DNA of 64,000 bases from Pelagicoccus sp. SDUM812005 (lineage in GTDB: Bacteria; Verrucomicrobiota; Verrucomicrobiia; Opitutales; Opitutaceae), in assembly GCF_031127875.1 (NCBI RefSeq), contig NZ_JARXIA010000012.1, forward strand, positions 1-64,000. Reading direction: 5' to 3'. Positions 26,671 through 34,849 of this stretch are shown one piece after another (positions within the stretch are counted from its first letter, which is position 1; every line of letters begins with the position of its first letter). The notes beneath the pieces are model-generated. The model was not told where the DNA came from. It ran no database searches and saw nothing but the letters and a program-made list of their open reading frames with translations. The position numbers were made by a program, and so were the translations under genes.

Positions 26671-26777
26671 GTCTTATTGCGACTAGGTTGATTTCTGAGA
26701 AAAAGCCAAATCGCATCTTATTGAGACTGAGTTGATCTCTGAGAAAATGCTAACTTTAGCCTTATCGGGACTGCGAC
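26671..26777. repeat. Imperfect 44-bp direct repeats
   Basis: Units start at 26671, 26715 and 26759 (the last is partial). Shared parts are TCTTATTG(C/A)GACT, GTTGAT(T/C)TCTGAGAAAA and (A/T)GC. The first two units match at roughly three quarters of positions. A degenerate earlier half-unit lies before 26671. The units are contiguous with no unique spacers, so this is not a CRISPR array. Function is unknown. Confidence 0.7.
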
Positions 26778-26910
26778 AACCATATCAATACAACTCACCG
26801 GTTTCGCAGTAGCGGGCAATTGCAGTTCTGATTGTAAAACACGGTCTCTCTCTTGCTAAGGAACTGCTGGACAATGAATTAACCCTAATCCACCGTAGGT
26901 TATTTTCGTA

Positions 26911-26963
26911 CACCAACCTATTTATTAATTCACCAACCTATTTATTAATTCACCAACCTATTT
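26911..26963. repeat. Tandem 20-bp repeat upstream of the phosphatase gene
   Basis: CACCAACCTATTTATTAATT is repeated exactly at 26911-26930 and 26931-26950, followed by a partial third copy (CACCAACCTATTT, 26951-26963). It ends 12 bases before the ATG of the phosphatase gene at 26976. The TTTATTAATT parts could serve as -10-like elements or protein sites. Copy number may vary by slippage. Confidence 0.9.
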
Positions 26964-26975
26964 CTACTGACACAC

Positions 26976-27455
26976 ATGGCCGAAGCAAAACCGATCACCT
27001 CCATCCTCTTCGTCTGCATGGGCAACATCTGCCGCTCCCCCTCGGGAGAAAACGTCATGCGCAAGCTCCTCGAAGACGCCGGACTGGGCGACACCGTCCT
27101 CTGCGACTCCGCCGGCACCATCGGCTACCACACCGGCAATCCCCCCGACCCCCGCATGAGCGCCGCCGGCCGCAAACGCGGGCTCCCCATGACCGGCTCC
27201 GCTCGCCAGGTGACCTCCGAAGACCTCGACCGCTTCGACCTCATCCTCGCCATGGACAACGAGAACTTCGCCGACCTCGAGCGGATCTCCACGACCGCGA
27301 ACCGCCACAAGATCAAACGCTTCTGCGACTTCTGCATCCAACATTCGGATACCGAAGTCCCCGATCCCTACTACGGCGGAGCCCAAGGCTTCGAACACGT
27401 GCTCGACCTCCTCGAAGACGGCTGCCAGCAAATCCTCAAACAGATAAAAGCCTAG
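26976..27455 (+). CDS. Low-molecular-weight protein-tyrosine-phosphatase family protein
   Basis: A 159-residue cysteine phosphatase. The P-loop is VCMGNICRS (C14 to R20-S21) and the general-acid aspartate is in VPDPYYGG (D130). These are the two hallmarks of the LMW-PTP family. The next gene encodes a fructosamine kinase. In several bacteria this pairing is known, and some LMW-PTPs of this type act on ribulosamine- or erythrulosamine-5-phosphates on proteins rather than phosphotyrosine. A protein-deglycation role is therefore plausible. It is the first gene of the GC-rich region and is preceded by a tandem repeat. Confidence 0.9.
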   Translation: MAEAKPITSILFVCMGNICRSPSGENVMRKLLEDAGLGDTVLCDSAGTIGYHTGNPPDPRMSAAGRKRGLPMTGSARQVTSEDLDRFDLILAMDNENFADLERISTTANRHKIKRFCDFCIQHSDTEVPDPYYGGAQGFEHVLDLLEDGCQQILKQIKA

Positions 27456-27506
27456 CCATCGCCTCGGGGGGACCTTTGGAAGCGAAAGAGCCTCCGCCAC
27501 CCCCAC

Positions 27507-28415
27507 ATGATCCAACGCCGCGACCACCGAATCCCTCTCGCCTTGTCCGACCGCGACCTCATCGAAGCCGCCCTCTCCAAGCACCGCGGCACCCCCTTCT
27601 CCATCGCTTCGCAACAAGCCATCGGGGGCGGCTGCATCAACGACGCCTACCGCCTCCGCGGCGACGACGGCCAAACCTACTTCGTCAAAGCGAACTCTCC
27701 CAGCTTCCTCCCCGCCTTCCAAACCGAAGCCCAAGCCCTCGCCGAACTAGCCGCCACCCAAACCGTCCGCGTCCCCCATGTCGTTGCCGCCCTGGCCGGC
27801 GACTCCCAAGCGTACCTGATCCTCGAATACATCGAAACCCGCCCCTCCCACAGCGGAGACTGGCAAAGCCTCGGACGCCAGCTCGCCCAGCTCCACCGCA
27901 TCGAGCAATCCTTCTTCGGCTGGACGCACGACAACCACATCGGCGCCACCCCCCAAGCCAATCCCCGCACCGACTCCTGGCCCGAGTTCTTCCGCCTCCA
28001 CCGCCTGGAGCGCCAGCTCTCCCTCTGCGCCAGCCGCGGCTACAACCTCCCCCAAAGCGACGCCCTCCTCGCCGCCCTCCCCTCCTTCTTCGAAAACCAC
28101 CAGCCCTCCCCCAGCCTCCTGCACGGCGACCTCTGGTCCGGAAACGTCTCCTTCGCCAGCGACGGTTCCCCCTTCCTCTACGACCCCGCCAGCTACTACG
28201 GCGATCGCGAAGCCGACCTCGCCTTCACCGAATTCTTCGGCGGCTTCCCCGCCAGCTTCTACCAAGCCTACCGCGAGGCGCTGCCATTAGATTCCGGATA
28301 CGAACGCCGCAAAATTCTCTACAACCTCTACCACTGCCTCAACCACCTCTACCTCTTCGGAGCCAGCTACGCCCACCAAGCGGAACAAATGGCCCGCCAA
28401 CTGCTTTCACGATAG
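27507..28415 (+). CDS. Fructosamine/ketosamine 3-kinase family protein
   Basis: A 302-residue small-molecule kinase of the fructosamine-3-kinase family. It has a glycine-rich start (AIGGGCINDAYRL), the substrate-lobe lysine (YFVKAN), the catalytic loop LLHGDLWSGNVSF and the metal-binding DPASYYGDREADLAF. It phosphorylates sugar adducts on protein amino groups, which then become unstable and fall off. It is 51 bases downstream of the LMW phosphatase and probably shares its transcript. The exact substrate (ribulosamine, erythrulosamine or fructosamine) is not evident. Confidence 0.92.
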   Translation: MIQRRDHRIPLALSDRDLIEAALSKHRGTPFSIASQQAIGGGCINDAYRLRGDDGQTYFVKANSPSFLPAFQTEAQALAELAATQTVRVPHVVAALAGDSQAYLILEYIETRPSHSGDWQSLGRQLAQLHRIEQSFFGWTHDNHIGATPQANPRTDSWPEFFRLHRLERQLSLCASRGYNLPQSDALLAALPSFFENHQPSPSLLHGDLWSGNVSFASDGSPFLYDPASYYGDREADLAFTEFFGGFPASFYQAYREALPLDSGYERRKILYNLYHCLNHLYLFGASYAHQAEQMARQLLSR

Positions 28416-28473
28416 TCCAACCCGAATCGAAAAGAACTTCACTCTTCACCTTTCACTCTTCACAACTCCAGCC

Positions 28474-29262
28474 ATGTCCCTTCTCGAAGCCATCATTCTC
28501 GGCATTATCCAAGGCCTCACCGAATTTCTCCCCGTCAGCAGCAGCGGACACCTCGAGCTCGGCAAAGCCATCCTCGGCATCGAAACCACCGAAGACGTCA
28601 CCTTCACCGTAGTCGTGCACGGCGCCACCGTGCTCTCCACCATCGTCATCTTCTGGCGCGACATCCTCGACCTCCTGCGCGGCCTCTTCACCTCCAGCTG
28701 GAACGAGTCCAAGACCTACATCGCCCTGCTTATCTGGTCCTCCATCCCCGTCGTCATCGTCGGCCTCTTCTTCAAGGAAGAAGTGGAAAGCCTCTTCACC
28801 GGCAACGTCCTGCTCGTCGGCTGCATGCTGCTCGTCACCGGCGCCCTGCTCTCCTTCACCTACTACTCGCCCAAGGAAGGCGGCCCCGTCACCTTCAAGA
28901 AAGCCATCATCATCGGCATCTCCCAAGCCATCGCCGTCATGCCTGGCATCTCCCGCTCCGGTTCCACCATCGCCACCGGACTGCTCCTCGGCGTCGACAA
29001 GAACAAAGTCGCCCGCTTCTCCTTCCTCATGGTCCTCATCCCCATCATCGGGGCCAATTGCAGAGACATCCTCGACGGCGGCATGGCCAACTCCGTCGTC
29101 CCCCCCGTCGCCCTCGTCGCCGGCGCCATCGCCGCCTTCGTATCCGGCGTGCTCGCCTGCAAGTGGATGATCTCCATCGTCACCCGCGGCAAGCTCATCT
29201 ACTTCGCCTACTACTGCTTCGCCGCCGGCGTCACCGCCATCGCCGCCCACTACCTCGTGTAG
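28474..29262 (+). CDS. uppP: Undecaprenyl-diphosphate phosphatase
   Basis: A 262-residue integral membrane protein of the UppP/BacA family with about eight membrane helices. The two signature motifs are present: GLTEFLPVSSSGHLELG near the N-terminus and GISRSGSTIATGLLLG in the middle. It removes one phosphate from undecaprenyl diphosphate at the cytoplasmic membrane and recycles the carrier for peptidoglycan and O-antigen synthesis. The ATG at 28474 directly gives the usual MSLLEAIILGIIQGLTEF start. The leader is rich in TTCAC-type repeats. Confidence 0.96.
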   Translation: MSLLEAIILGIIQGLTEFLPVSSSGHLELGKAILGIETTEDVTFTVVVHGATVLSTIVIFWRDILDLLRGLFTSSWNESKTYIALLIWSSIPVVIVGLFFKEEVESLFTGNVLLVGCMLLVTGALLSFTYYSPKEGGPVTFKKAIIIGISQAIAVMPGISRSGSTIATGLLLGVDKNKVARFSFLMVLIPIIGANCRDILDGGMANSVVPPVALVAGAIAAFVSGVLACKWMISIVTRGKLIYFAYYCFAAGVTAIAAHYLV

Positions 29263-29328
29263 CCGAACCCAGGCCCCAGAAGCCGCTACTCGAGCTTGCG
29301 GCTCGCCGCAAACCGAGCCGCCGCGCCC

Positions 29329-30036
29329 TCACCCCGCCGCACTCCGCCCCGCGATCCGTTCCAGGAGCGCCAGACGCGCCCCCTCGCTGCTCACCAACCG
29401 CTTGGCCTCCCGCTCCATCCGCAGCGTCCCTTCCTCCCTGACCAAGCAGCCCCAGCCCACCGGCACCTCGCCCAAACGCCGCAATACTCCCTCCTCTACC
29501 ACCAGGTAGCAGAAATTCGCCGCCCCGTAGCGAGCGATCCGCGAAAACTTCACCCCCTCCGCCAGCTTCCGTTCCAGCAAAGCCAAACGAGCCACCAAGC
29601 TTCGCCAACGCTCGTGCCTCAGCTCCCCGAAATCGTACTCGTCGTATTCGCGAAACAAGGACACGCCCTGCCGACAATCCGGCAAGTGCACCCCCAACAA
29701 AGCCCGCAATCCCTCCACCTCTTCCGCTACCCCCTGCAACTCTTTCCGCGCCTCCCCCTCCACGCTCGCATCCCTCAAAAAGTCCGCCCGACTCTGCTTG
29801 CACTCCATGGCATAAGTCTCGCCCAACACGCCCATGCGACCCGTCGCCCGATAGCCCGCCACGTCCACCCGATACGGCGAAAGTGGCAGCCGCACCTCCG
29901 TCGCCACCGCTCGACACCCCTGTCCCCGCAACCACTCCCTCGCCAGCCCCTTCAGCTCCCGATGCCGCCGCGACTCGCCACCCCGCCTCTCCGAACGCGC
30001 CTCATTTCCCTCGAAATCCACTTGATCGCTAGCCAT
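29329..30036 (-). CDS. PD-(D/E)XK superfamily protein
   Basis: A 235-residue protein. The ATG at 30034-30036 (MASDQVDFEGNEARSE) is chosen over an upstream ATG, because the extra 70 residues are low-complexity and overlap the purN promoter region. The core RHRELKGLAREWLRGQGCRAVATEVRLPLSPYRVDVAGYR...YAMECKQSRADFLRD has the PD-(D/E)XK pattern: E, then D in VDV, then E-x-K. It resembles MmcB-like DNA repair nucleases and other restriction-like folds. It converges on uppP and diverges from purN. The role is unknown, and DNA metabolism is likely. Confidence 0.7.
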   Translation of the reverse strand: MASDQVDFEGNEARSERRGGESRRHRELKGLAREWLRGQGCRAVATEVRLPLSPYRVDVAGYRATGRMGVLGETYAMECKQSRADFLRDASVEGEARKELQGVAEEVEGLRALLGVHLPDCRQGVSLFREYDEYDFGELRHERWRSLVARLALLERKLAEGVKFSRIARYGAANFCYLVVEEGVLRRLGEVPVGWGCLVREEGTLRMEREAKRLVSSEGARLALLERIAGRSAAG

Positions 30037-30209
30037 CCCCCAGCCTAGCGCGCCCCCTCGGACATCCCCCGCCCCACCCTCCAGCCAAACTGCGCGCAAA
30101 AAAGAAATGCCGCCCCGAGCGCGCTTCGCCGCTTCAAAAGCCGGCGACGACCCGTGAGCCTCCAATTCGCCCTTCACATTTCCCCCGGCACTCTCCAAAC
30201 CTCCTTCCC

Positions 30210-30803
30210 ATGAAACTCGGATTCCTCGCATCGCACGGCGGTTCAAACATGCAAGCCATCCTCGACGGCTGCGCCGCAGGCCGCATCCCCGCCACGCCCG
30301 CCTTGCTCATTTGCAACAACCCCGGCGCCGGCGCCCTCGACCGCGCCGCCAAGGCTGGCATGCCCGCCCGAGTCCTCAACGGCAAGACCCACCCCGAAGC
30401 CGCCGATCTCGACGCCGCCATCCTCGACGCCCTCCGCTCCGCCCAAGTCGACCTCGTCATCCTCGCCGGCTACATGAAGAAGATCGGCCCCCAACTCCTC
30501 TCCAGCTACCAAAACCGCATCCTCAACATCCACCCCGCCCTCCTCCCCAAGTTCGGCGGACAAGGCATGTTCGGCATGCACGTGCACCGCGCCGTCATCG
30601 CCGCCGGCGAAACCGAGTCCGGCGCCACCGTGCACCTCATCGACGCAGTCTACGACGAAGGCCCCATCCTCCAGCAAGCCCGCGTCCCCGTCCTCCCCGA
30701 CGACACCCCCGAGAGCCTGCAAGCCCGCGTCCTCGAGCAGGAGCACCAGCTTTACCCCGACACCATCGCCAAAATCGCTGCCGGACAGATCCAGCTCCCC
30801 TGA
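30210..30803 (+). CDS. purN: Phosphoribosylglycinamide formyltransferase
   Basis: A 197-residue GAR transformylase, which adds the formyl group from 10-formyl-tetrahydrofolate in step three of purine synthesis. It shows GFLASHGGSNMQAI at the N-terminus (phosphate site), the catalytic asparagine-histidine pair in ILNIHPALLPKFGGQGMFGMHVH and the aspartate in VYDEGPILQQ. The length is normal for the family. It is followed 81 bases later by the FtsK-like gene. Confidence 0.95.
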   Translation: MKLGFLASHGGSNMQAILDGCAAGRIPATPALLICNNPGAGALDRAAKAGMPARVLNGKTHPEAADLDAAILDALRSAQVDLVILAGYMKKIGPQLLSSYQNRILNIHPALLPKFGGQGMFGMHVHRAVIAAGETESGATVHLIDAVYDEGPILQQARVPVLPDDTPESLQARVLEQEHQLYPDTIAKIAAGQIQLP

Positions 30804-30883
30804 GGCCTGCAAATTCCCGCAACAAATCCTTGAATCCCCGCCCGGCTTCCACAGCGTCATCGGCTTCCCTTCCAACAGCCACG

Positions 30884-32758
30884 ATGCCCGGTCCCTCCAA
30901 GCAATCCCAGAAGTCCATCAAACGAGTCAAAGACGGCGTGCGCCGCTTCCTCGAGACCATGGCAGGCGAACAACAGGAACCGGAAGAAGCCGACTCCCCA
31001 GCAGCCGAGCCCCCCGTCGCCGAGAACACCGAAAACCTCCCCGACGACCTCGTTCGCATCGCCCAGCTGGAAAGCAAGAACCTGGAAGCCGAACACCGCC
31101 AAATCGAAAAATGGCGCGGCGAGCTCCAAGCCGTCCTGCGCGACCGCGAAGAACGCCAAGCCTACTTCGCCGACCTCGCCGCCGAGCGCGAATCCCGCTT
31201 CCAGCTCATGCTCGAAAGCGCCAAGGCCCAGCTCGCCGGCCGCCCCCCCATCGAGGAACCGGAGCCCGCAGCGGAAGAACCCGCAGCGCCAAGCGCTCCC
31301 GCTCCTCGCAGCGAAGCGGAAATCCCGAGCCTGTCCAAGGAATACAACACCCCCACCCTCGAGCTCCTCGAAGCCTCCAGCATCGAAGACGCCATCCTCG
31401 TCTCCCCCGAAACCCTCGAGGAACAAGAGCTCAAGCTCCAAGGCGTGCTCGATAACTTCGCCGTCGACGCCATGGTCTACGACGCCGTGGTCGGCCCCCG
31501 CGTCACCCAGTTCCGCATCCGCCCCGGCATCGGCGTACGCGTCGAAAAGATCTCCGGCCTGCAGAAGAACATTTCCCTCAACCTCGCCCAGACCAACGTC
31601 CGCATCCAAGCCCCCATCCCGGGCGAACCCTTCGTCGGCGTCGAGATCGGCAACGGCAACACCCTGCCCATCCGCCTGCGCTCCGTCTTCGAATCCAAAG
31701 CCTGGCAACACGGCAGCGAGACCATCCCGCTCGCCATCGGCATGGACATCCAGGGCAAGATCATCGTCGCCGACCTCGCCAAGGCCCCCCACCTCCTCAT
31801 CGCCGGCGCCACCGGTTCCGGCAAGTCGGTCTGCATGAGCAACCTAATCGTCAGCCTGCTCTACAAATTCACCCCCGCGGAGCTGGAGCTCGTCCTCATC
31901 GACCCCAAACGCGTCGAGTTCGGACTCTTCAAAGAAGTCCCCCACCTCATCCACCCCGTCGTCGGCGACCCCAAGACCGCCGTCCTCCTGCTCAAGTGGG
32001 TGGTCAAGGAAATGGAGAACCGCTACGAGATCCTCGCCGAAAAGCAGGTCCGCAACATCGCCAGCTACAATGCCAAGGCCGAAGCCCAAGGCTTCGACAA
32101 GATGCCCTTCATGGTCGTCATCATCGACGAGCTGGCCGACCTCATGATGACCTCCAAAGGCGAGGCCGAAGCCTCCCTCGCCCGCATCGCCCAGCTCTCC
32201 CGCGCCGTCGGCATCCACACCATCATCGCCACCCAGCGCCCCTCCGTCAACGTCATCACCGGCGTCATCAAGGCCAACTACCCCACCCGCATCGCCTTCC
32301 AAGTCTCCTCCATCGTCGACTCCCGCACCATCCTCGACTGCAAAGGCGCCGAGTCCCTCCTCGGCCAAGGCGACATGCTTTTCAACCCGCCGGGATTCGC
32401 CCGCCTCGTCCGTATCCAAAGCCCCATGGTGCAAGACGAAGAGCTCACCCGCGTCGTCACCCACGTCTCCGCAGAGCAACCCGACCGCAACCGCGTCGAC
32501 CTCTCCGCCTTCGAGACCAAAGCCGAAGGCACCGCCGAGTCCCTCGCCGACGGAGCCGACGACCTCTACATGCAAGCCCTCGCCATCGTGGCCGAGACCC
32601 AAAAAGCCAGCACCAGCTACCTGCAGCGCCGCCTGCGCATCGGCTACAACCGCGCCGCCACTCTCATCGAAGAAATGGAAGACCGCTTCCACATCGGCCC
32701 CCAAAACGGCTCCACCCCCCGCGAAGTCTTCGTCACCCTGGAGGACCTCCAACAATGA
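30884..32758 (+). CDS. ftsK: FtsK/SpoIIIE-family DNA translocase without membrane domain
   Basis: A 624-residue translocase. The ATG at 30884 is chosen (MPGPSKQSQKSIKRVKDG). The frame is open further upstream, but that part overlaps purN out of frame. Residues 1-150 are charged, with a coiled-coil stretch and an acidic linker. The FtsK alpha domain follows from about 155 (PTLELLEASS). The RecA-like motor has Walker A AGATGSGKS (307-315), LIDPKRVEF, VVIIDELADLM and IATQRPSVNVITG. The C-terminal winged-helix gamma domain is present (LQRRLRIGYNRAATLIEEME). No transmembrane helices are seen, unlike classical FtsK, so it must be soluble or recruited by a partner. Confidence 0.9.
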   Translation: MPGPSKQSQKSIKRVKDGVRRFLETMAGEQQEPEEADSPAAEPPVAENTENLPDDLVRIAQLESKNLEAEHRQIEKWRGELQAVLRDREERQAYFADLAAERESRFQLMLESAKAQLAGRPPIEEPEPAAEEPAAPSAPAPRSEAEIPSLSKEYNTPTLELLEASSIEDAILVSPETLEEQELKLQGVLDNFAVDAMVYDAVVGPRVTQFRIRPGIGVRVEKISGLQKNISLNLAQTNVRIQAPIPGEPFVGVEIGNGNTLPIRLRSVFESKAWQHGSETIPLAIGMDIQGKIIVADLAKAPHLLIAGATGSGKSVCMSNLIVSLLYKFTPAELELVLIDPKRVEFGLFKEVPHLIHPVVGDPKTAVLLLKWVVKEMENRYEILAEKQVRNIASYNAKAEAQGFDKMPFMVVIIDELADLMMTSKGEAEASLARIAQLSRAVGIHTIIATQRPSVNVITGVIKANYPTRIAFQVSSIVDSRTILDCKGAESLLGQGDMLFNPPGFARLVRIQSPMVQDEELTRVVTHVSAEQPDRNRVDLSAFETKAEGTAESLADGADDLYMQALAIVAETQKASTSYLQRRLRIGYNRAATLIEEMEDRFHIGPQNGSTPREVFVTLEDLQQ

Positions 32759-32772
32759 GCCGCCCAAACCAC

Positions 32773-32810
32773 GTAGGGCTGGCGCTCGCGCCACGCCGCA
32801 CTGCAGGATC
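32773..32810. repeat. Palindromic intergenic repeat, single arm
   Basis: GTAGGGCTGGCGCTCGCGCC followed by ACGCCGCACTGCAGGATC. This is one arm of the inverted repeat whose complete form is at 57113-57200. It lies just after the ftsK stop. Confidence 0.7.
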
Positions 32811-32820
32811 CCTCTCCCTC

Positions 32821-32852
32821 CTTCGTGCCACTTCGTGCCCCTTCGTGGGCAA
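32821..32852. repeat. CTTCGTG tandem motif
   Basis: CTTCGTGCCA, CTTCGTGCCC and CTTCGTGGGC follow each other, then AAA. The same motif recurs at 57287-57309. A second simple stretch (TTCACCCTTCATCCTTCAACC, 32873-32893 region) comes next, before the helical-repeat gene. Confidence 0.65.
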
Positions 32853-32913
32853 ATCCCTCTCCTATTTCCCCCTTCACCCTTCATCCTTCAACCTTCAGGA
32901 GAGCAGCGACTAA

Positions 32914-34407
32914 ATGGACATCCTCTCCATCAACGACCTGCTCGACGCCCTCGAAGAGCACGGACCTGAAAAGGTCATCAAGGCCACTCGCAAGAAGCCC
33001 ATCTCCAGCTTCGCCCTGCGCAGCCTGTATTCAGAATACGCCGACAACGACGAATACCTCCTCTTCCTCGCCCAGTACCCCCTGCTCCCCTCCGAGCTCG
33101 CCCAAAGCATCGCCGCCGACCTCAAACCCAAGCAGGTCGCCATCGCTACCGCCCTCGCCAGCAACCCCCGCAGCCCCGCCCAATCCCTCGGCCTGCTCGC
33201 CGCCCACCCCAGCGCCAGCGTCCGCATCGCCGTCGCCAGCAACCCCAACGTCAGCCCCAAGGAGTGCCAAACGCTCGCCCAAGACGAAGCCCCCTTCGTC
33301 CGCGCCGCCATCGCCCAAAACCCGAGCCTGCCCACCTACCTCCAGTTCATCCTCGCCACCGACGCCGAACCCGCCGTCAAGATAGCCCTCGCCGAGCGCG
33401 AAAACCTCGACGGCGACGTCGCCCACCGCCTCAGCCGCGATCCCTCCGCCCTCGTCAAGGCCGCCCTCCTGCGCAACAAGTACCTCGATCCCGAGCTCTT
33501 CCAGATGTGGGCCGACTCCGACGACGAGATCCTCCAAGCCATTCTCCTGCGCCGCGCCGACAAGTTCCCCGCCTCCGTGCGAAACTCCCTGCGCTATTCC
33601 CCCCACCCCAGCGTCCGCTTCCCCGCTCTCGACAGCAGCCCCCTCTCCCTCCCGGAAATGCTCTGGCTCGCCGAGTCCGACACCATCGAAGACCGCGTCT
33701 ACCTCGCCCAAAAGCCAGACCTCCCCGCCGCCATCCAGCGTATCCTCGCTCAGGATACAGCGACCAAAGTACGCCGCTACCTAGCCGCCAGCGCCAATCT
33801 CCAGCAAGACATCGCCGAGCGCATCGCCACCTCCCACGACCTCCAGGCCTGCATCGCCCTCGCCAAGAACCCCCAAGCCAGCCCCGAGCTCCTCAACGAG
33901 CTCTGCCTCCACCCCGATCCCCAAGTCGCCACCCTCGTCGCCTACCGCGACGACCTCGGCGCCCACCACTGGGACCTGCTCATCAACCACCGCAGCGACA
34001 ATACCGTAGCCGAACACATCGCCTTCCAAGCCATCGACTACCCCCACGTCGAAGCCGCCGTCGCCGAACGCTTCGCCGCCAGCCCCAACCCCTCCCTGCG
34101 CGCCTTCGCCGCCGCGGCCCTTAGCCTTTCCCCCAACACCCTCGCCCACCTCAGCCACGACATCTGCGAGAAAGTTCGCGAATCCGTCGCCAGCAACCCC
34201 AACGTTCCCGAGCCCCAGCTCCGTGAGCTCTGCTACGACGAAAACCAAGACATCGCCAACGCCGCCGAAAAGACCATTGCCCAACGTCTCCAAGCAGCGA
34301 ATACACCCTCAGGCGCAAAAACTTTCGAAAAACCAACAACCGCGACTCGCCAAGGCGGCGCCCGCAAAACCATTCTCAAAAACATCCTAAGCTTCTTCAA
34401 AGAATAA
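32914..34407 (+). CDS. Leucine-rich-variant/HEAT-like repeat protein
   Basis: A 497-residue protein built almost entirely from short helical repeats of about 22 residues, such as LASNPRSPAQSLGLLAAHPSASVRIAVASNPNVSPKECQTLAQ. The pattern ASNPNxSP...LA.D....VR.A(V/I) is typical of leucine-rich-variant and HEAT repeats that make a solenoid for protein binding. There is no signal peptide or membrane helix. The last 40 residues are basic and probably disordered. Two small genes (34413 and 34850) follow closely, the first only 5 bases away, so the three form one transcription unit. The partner is unknown. Confidence 0.8.
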   Translation: MDILSINDLLDALEEHGPEKVIKATRKKPISSFALRSLYSEYADNDEYLLFLAQYPLLPSELAQSIAADLKPKQVAIATALASNPRSPAQSLGLLAAHPSASVRIAVASNPNVSPKECQTLAQDEAPFVRAAIAQNPSLPTYLQFILATDAEPAVKIALAERENLDGDVAHRLSRDPSALVKAALLRNKYLDPELFQMWADSDDEILQAILLRRADKFPASVRNSLRYSPHPSVRFPALDSSPLSLPEMLWLAESDTIEDRVYLAQKPDLPAAIQRILAQDTATKVRRYLAASANLQQDIAERIATSHDLQACIALAKNPQASPELLNELCLHPDPQVATLVAYRDDLGAHHWDLLINHRSDNTVAEHIAFQAIDYPHVEAAVAERFAASPNPSLRAFAAAALSLSPNTLAHLSHDICEKVRESVASNPNVPEPQLRELCYDENQDIANAAEKTIAQRLQAANTPSGAKTFEKPTTATRQGGARKTILKNILSFFKE

Positions 34408-34412
34408 GAACC

Positions 34413-34769
34413 ATGGCTAAGAAACCACAAAAACTCGCACCCCTGACTTTCGCAGAAATCGTCCTCCGCGGCGACAGCGAAACCATCCGCCAAGCCCTCG
34501 AAGCCCGTTCCAAGATCGACACCCTGCTCGAGGAACGCGAAGCCGCCTACCAGCGCATCAGCGAACTCGAGAGCCAAGTCGAATCCATCGTCGGCGAAGA
34601 AGGCGTATTCCCCTTCCCCGAGCCCCCCGCTCCCGTATCCGCTTTCCCAACACAAGCTCCCGCTAAGAAGGCCGCCAAGAAAGCAGCACCTAAGCCCGCC
34701 AAGGAAGACGAGCCCAAGACCGAAGAAGCGGCCGACGCCGACAAGCCAGCCGAAGAAGAAGAAGAGTAA
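34413..34769 (+). CDS. Small protein with coiled coil and alanine-lysine-rich tail
   Basis: A 118-residue protein. Residues 1-30 (PLTFAEIVLRGDSETIRQALEARSKIDTLL) are helical. Then comes LLEEREAAYQRISELESQVESIVGEEGVFPFPEPP, a coiled coil ending in a short conserved GE...FPFPEP block. The tail is low-complexity, lysine-alanine then glutamate-rich (KKAAKKAAPKPAKEDEP). The block resembles one in the next gene product (LLIERETSLADLSHIETTISDILGEPYPFDDP), so the two are paralogues. No known domain was recognised. Confidence 0.7.
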   Translation: MAKKPQKLAPLTFAEIVLRGDSETIRQALEARSKIDTLLEEREAAYQRISELESQVESIVGEEGVFPFPEPPAPVSAFPTQAPAKKAAKKAAPKPAKEDEPKTEEAADADKPAEEEEE

Positions 34770-34849
34770 GCTCCCGCACTCTTTCCCCGCATCCATAGCT
34801 TTTCACCAACCGTGAAAACCTAAGCGAGCTGCGGGCAAACAGACCTCCT

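Larger units (their letters stand above)
26384..26975. other. Gene-free boundary region between defence island and core genome
   Basis: 592 bases with no supported gene. It contains two different repeat arrays (26671-26777 and 26911-26963), each listed separately. Composition changes here from mixed, AT-richer DNA to the GC- and C-rich DNA on the right, so this is the likely island border. No tRNA or obvious attachment site was found. Confidence 0.55.

Noticed and set aside
26671-26777. Possible CRISPR array
   Set aside because: Units are contiguous, degenerate and have no unique spacers, and no cas gene is in the window.
31844-32884. Long antisense gene opposite ftsK
   Set aside because: Many long antisense frames occur in the C-rich part of the window and show glycine- and valine-rich nonsense composition. 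They are mirrors of the codon bias of the real genes.
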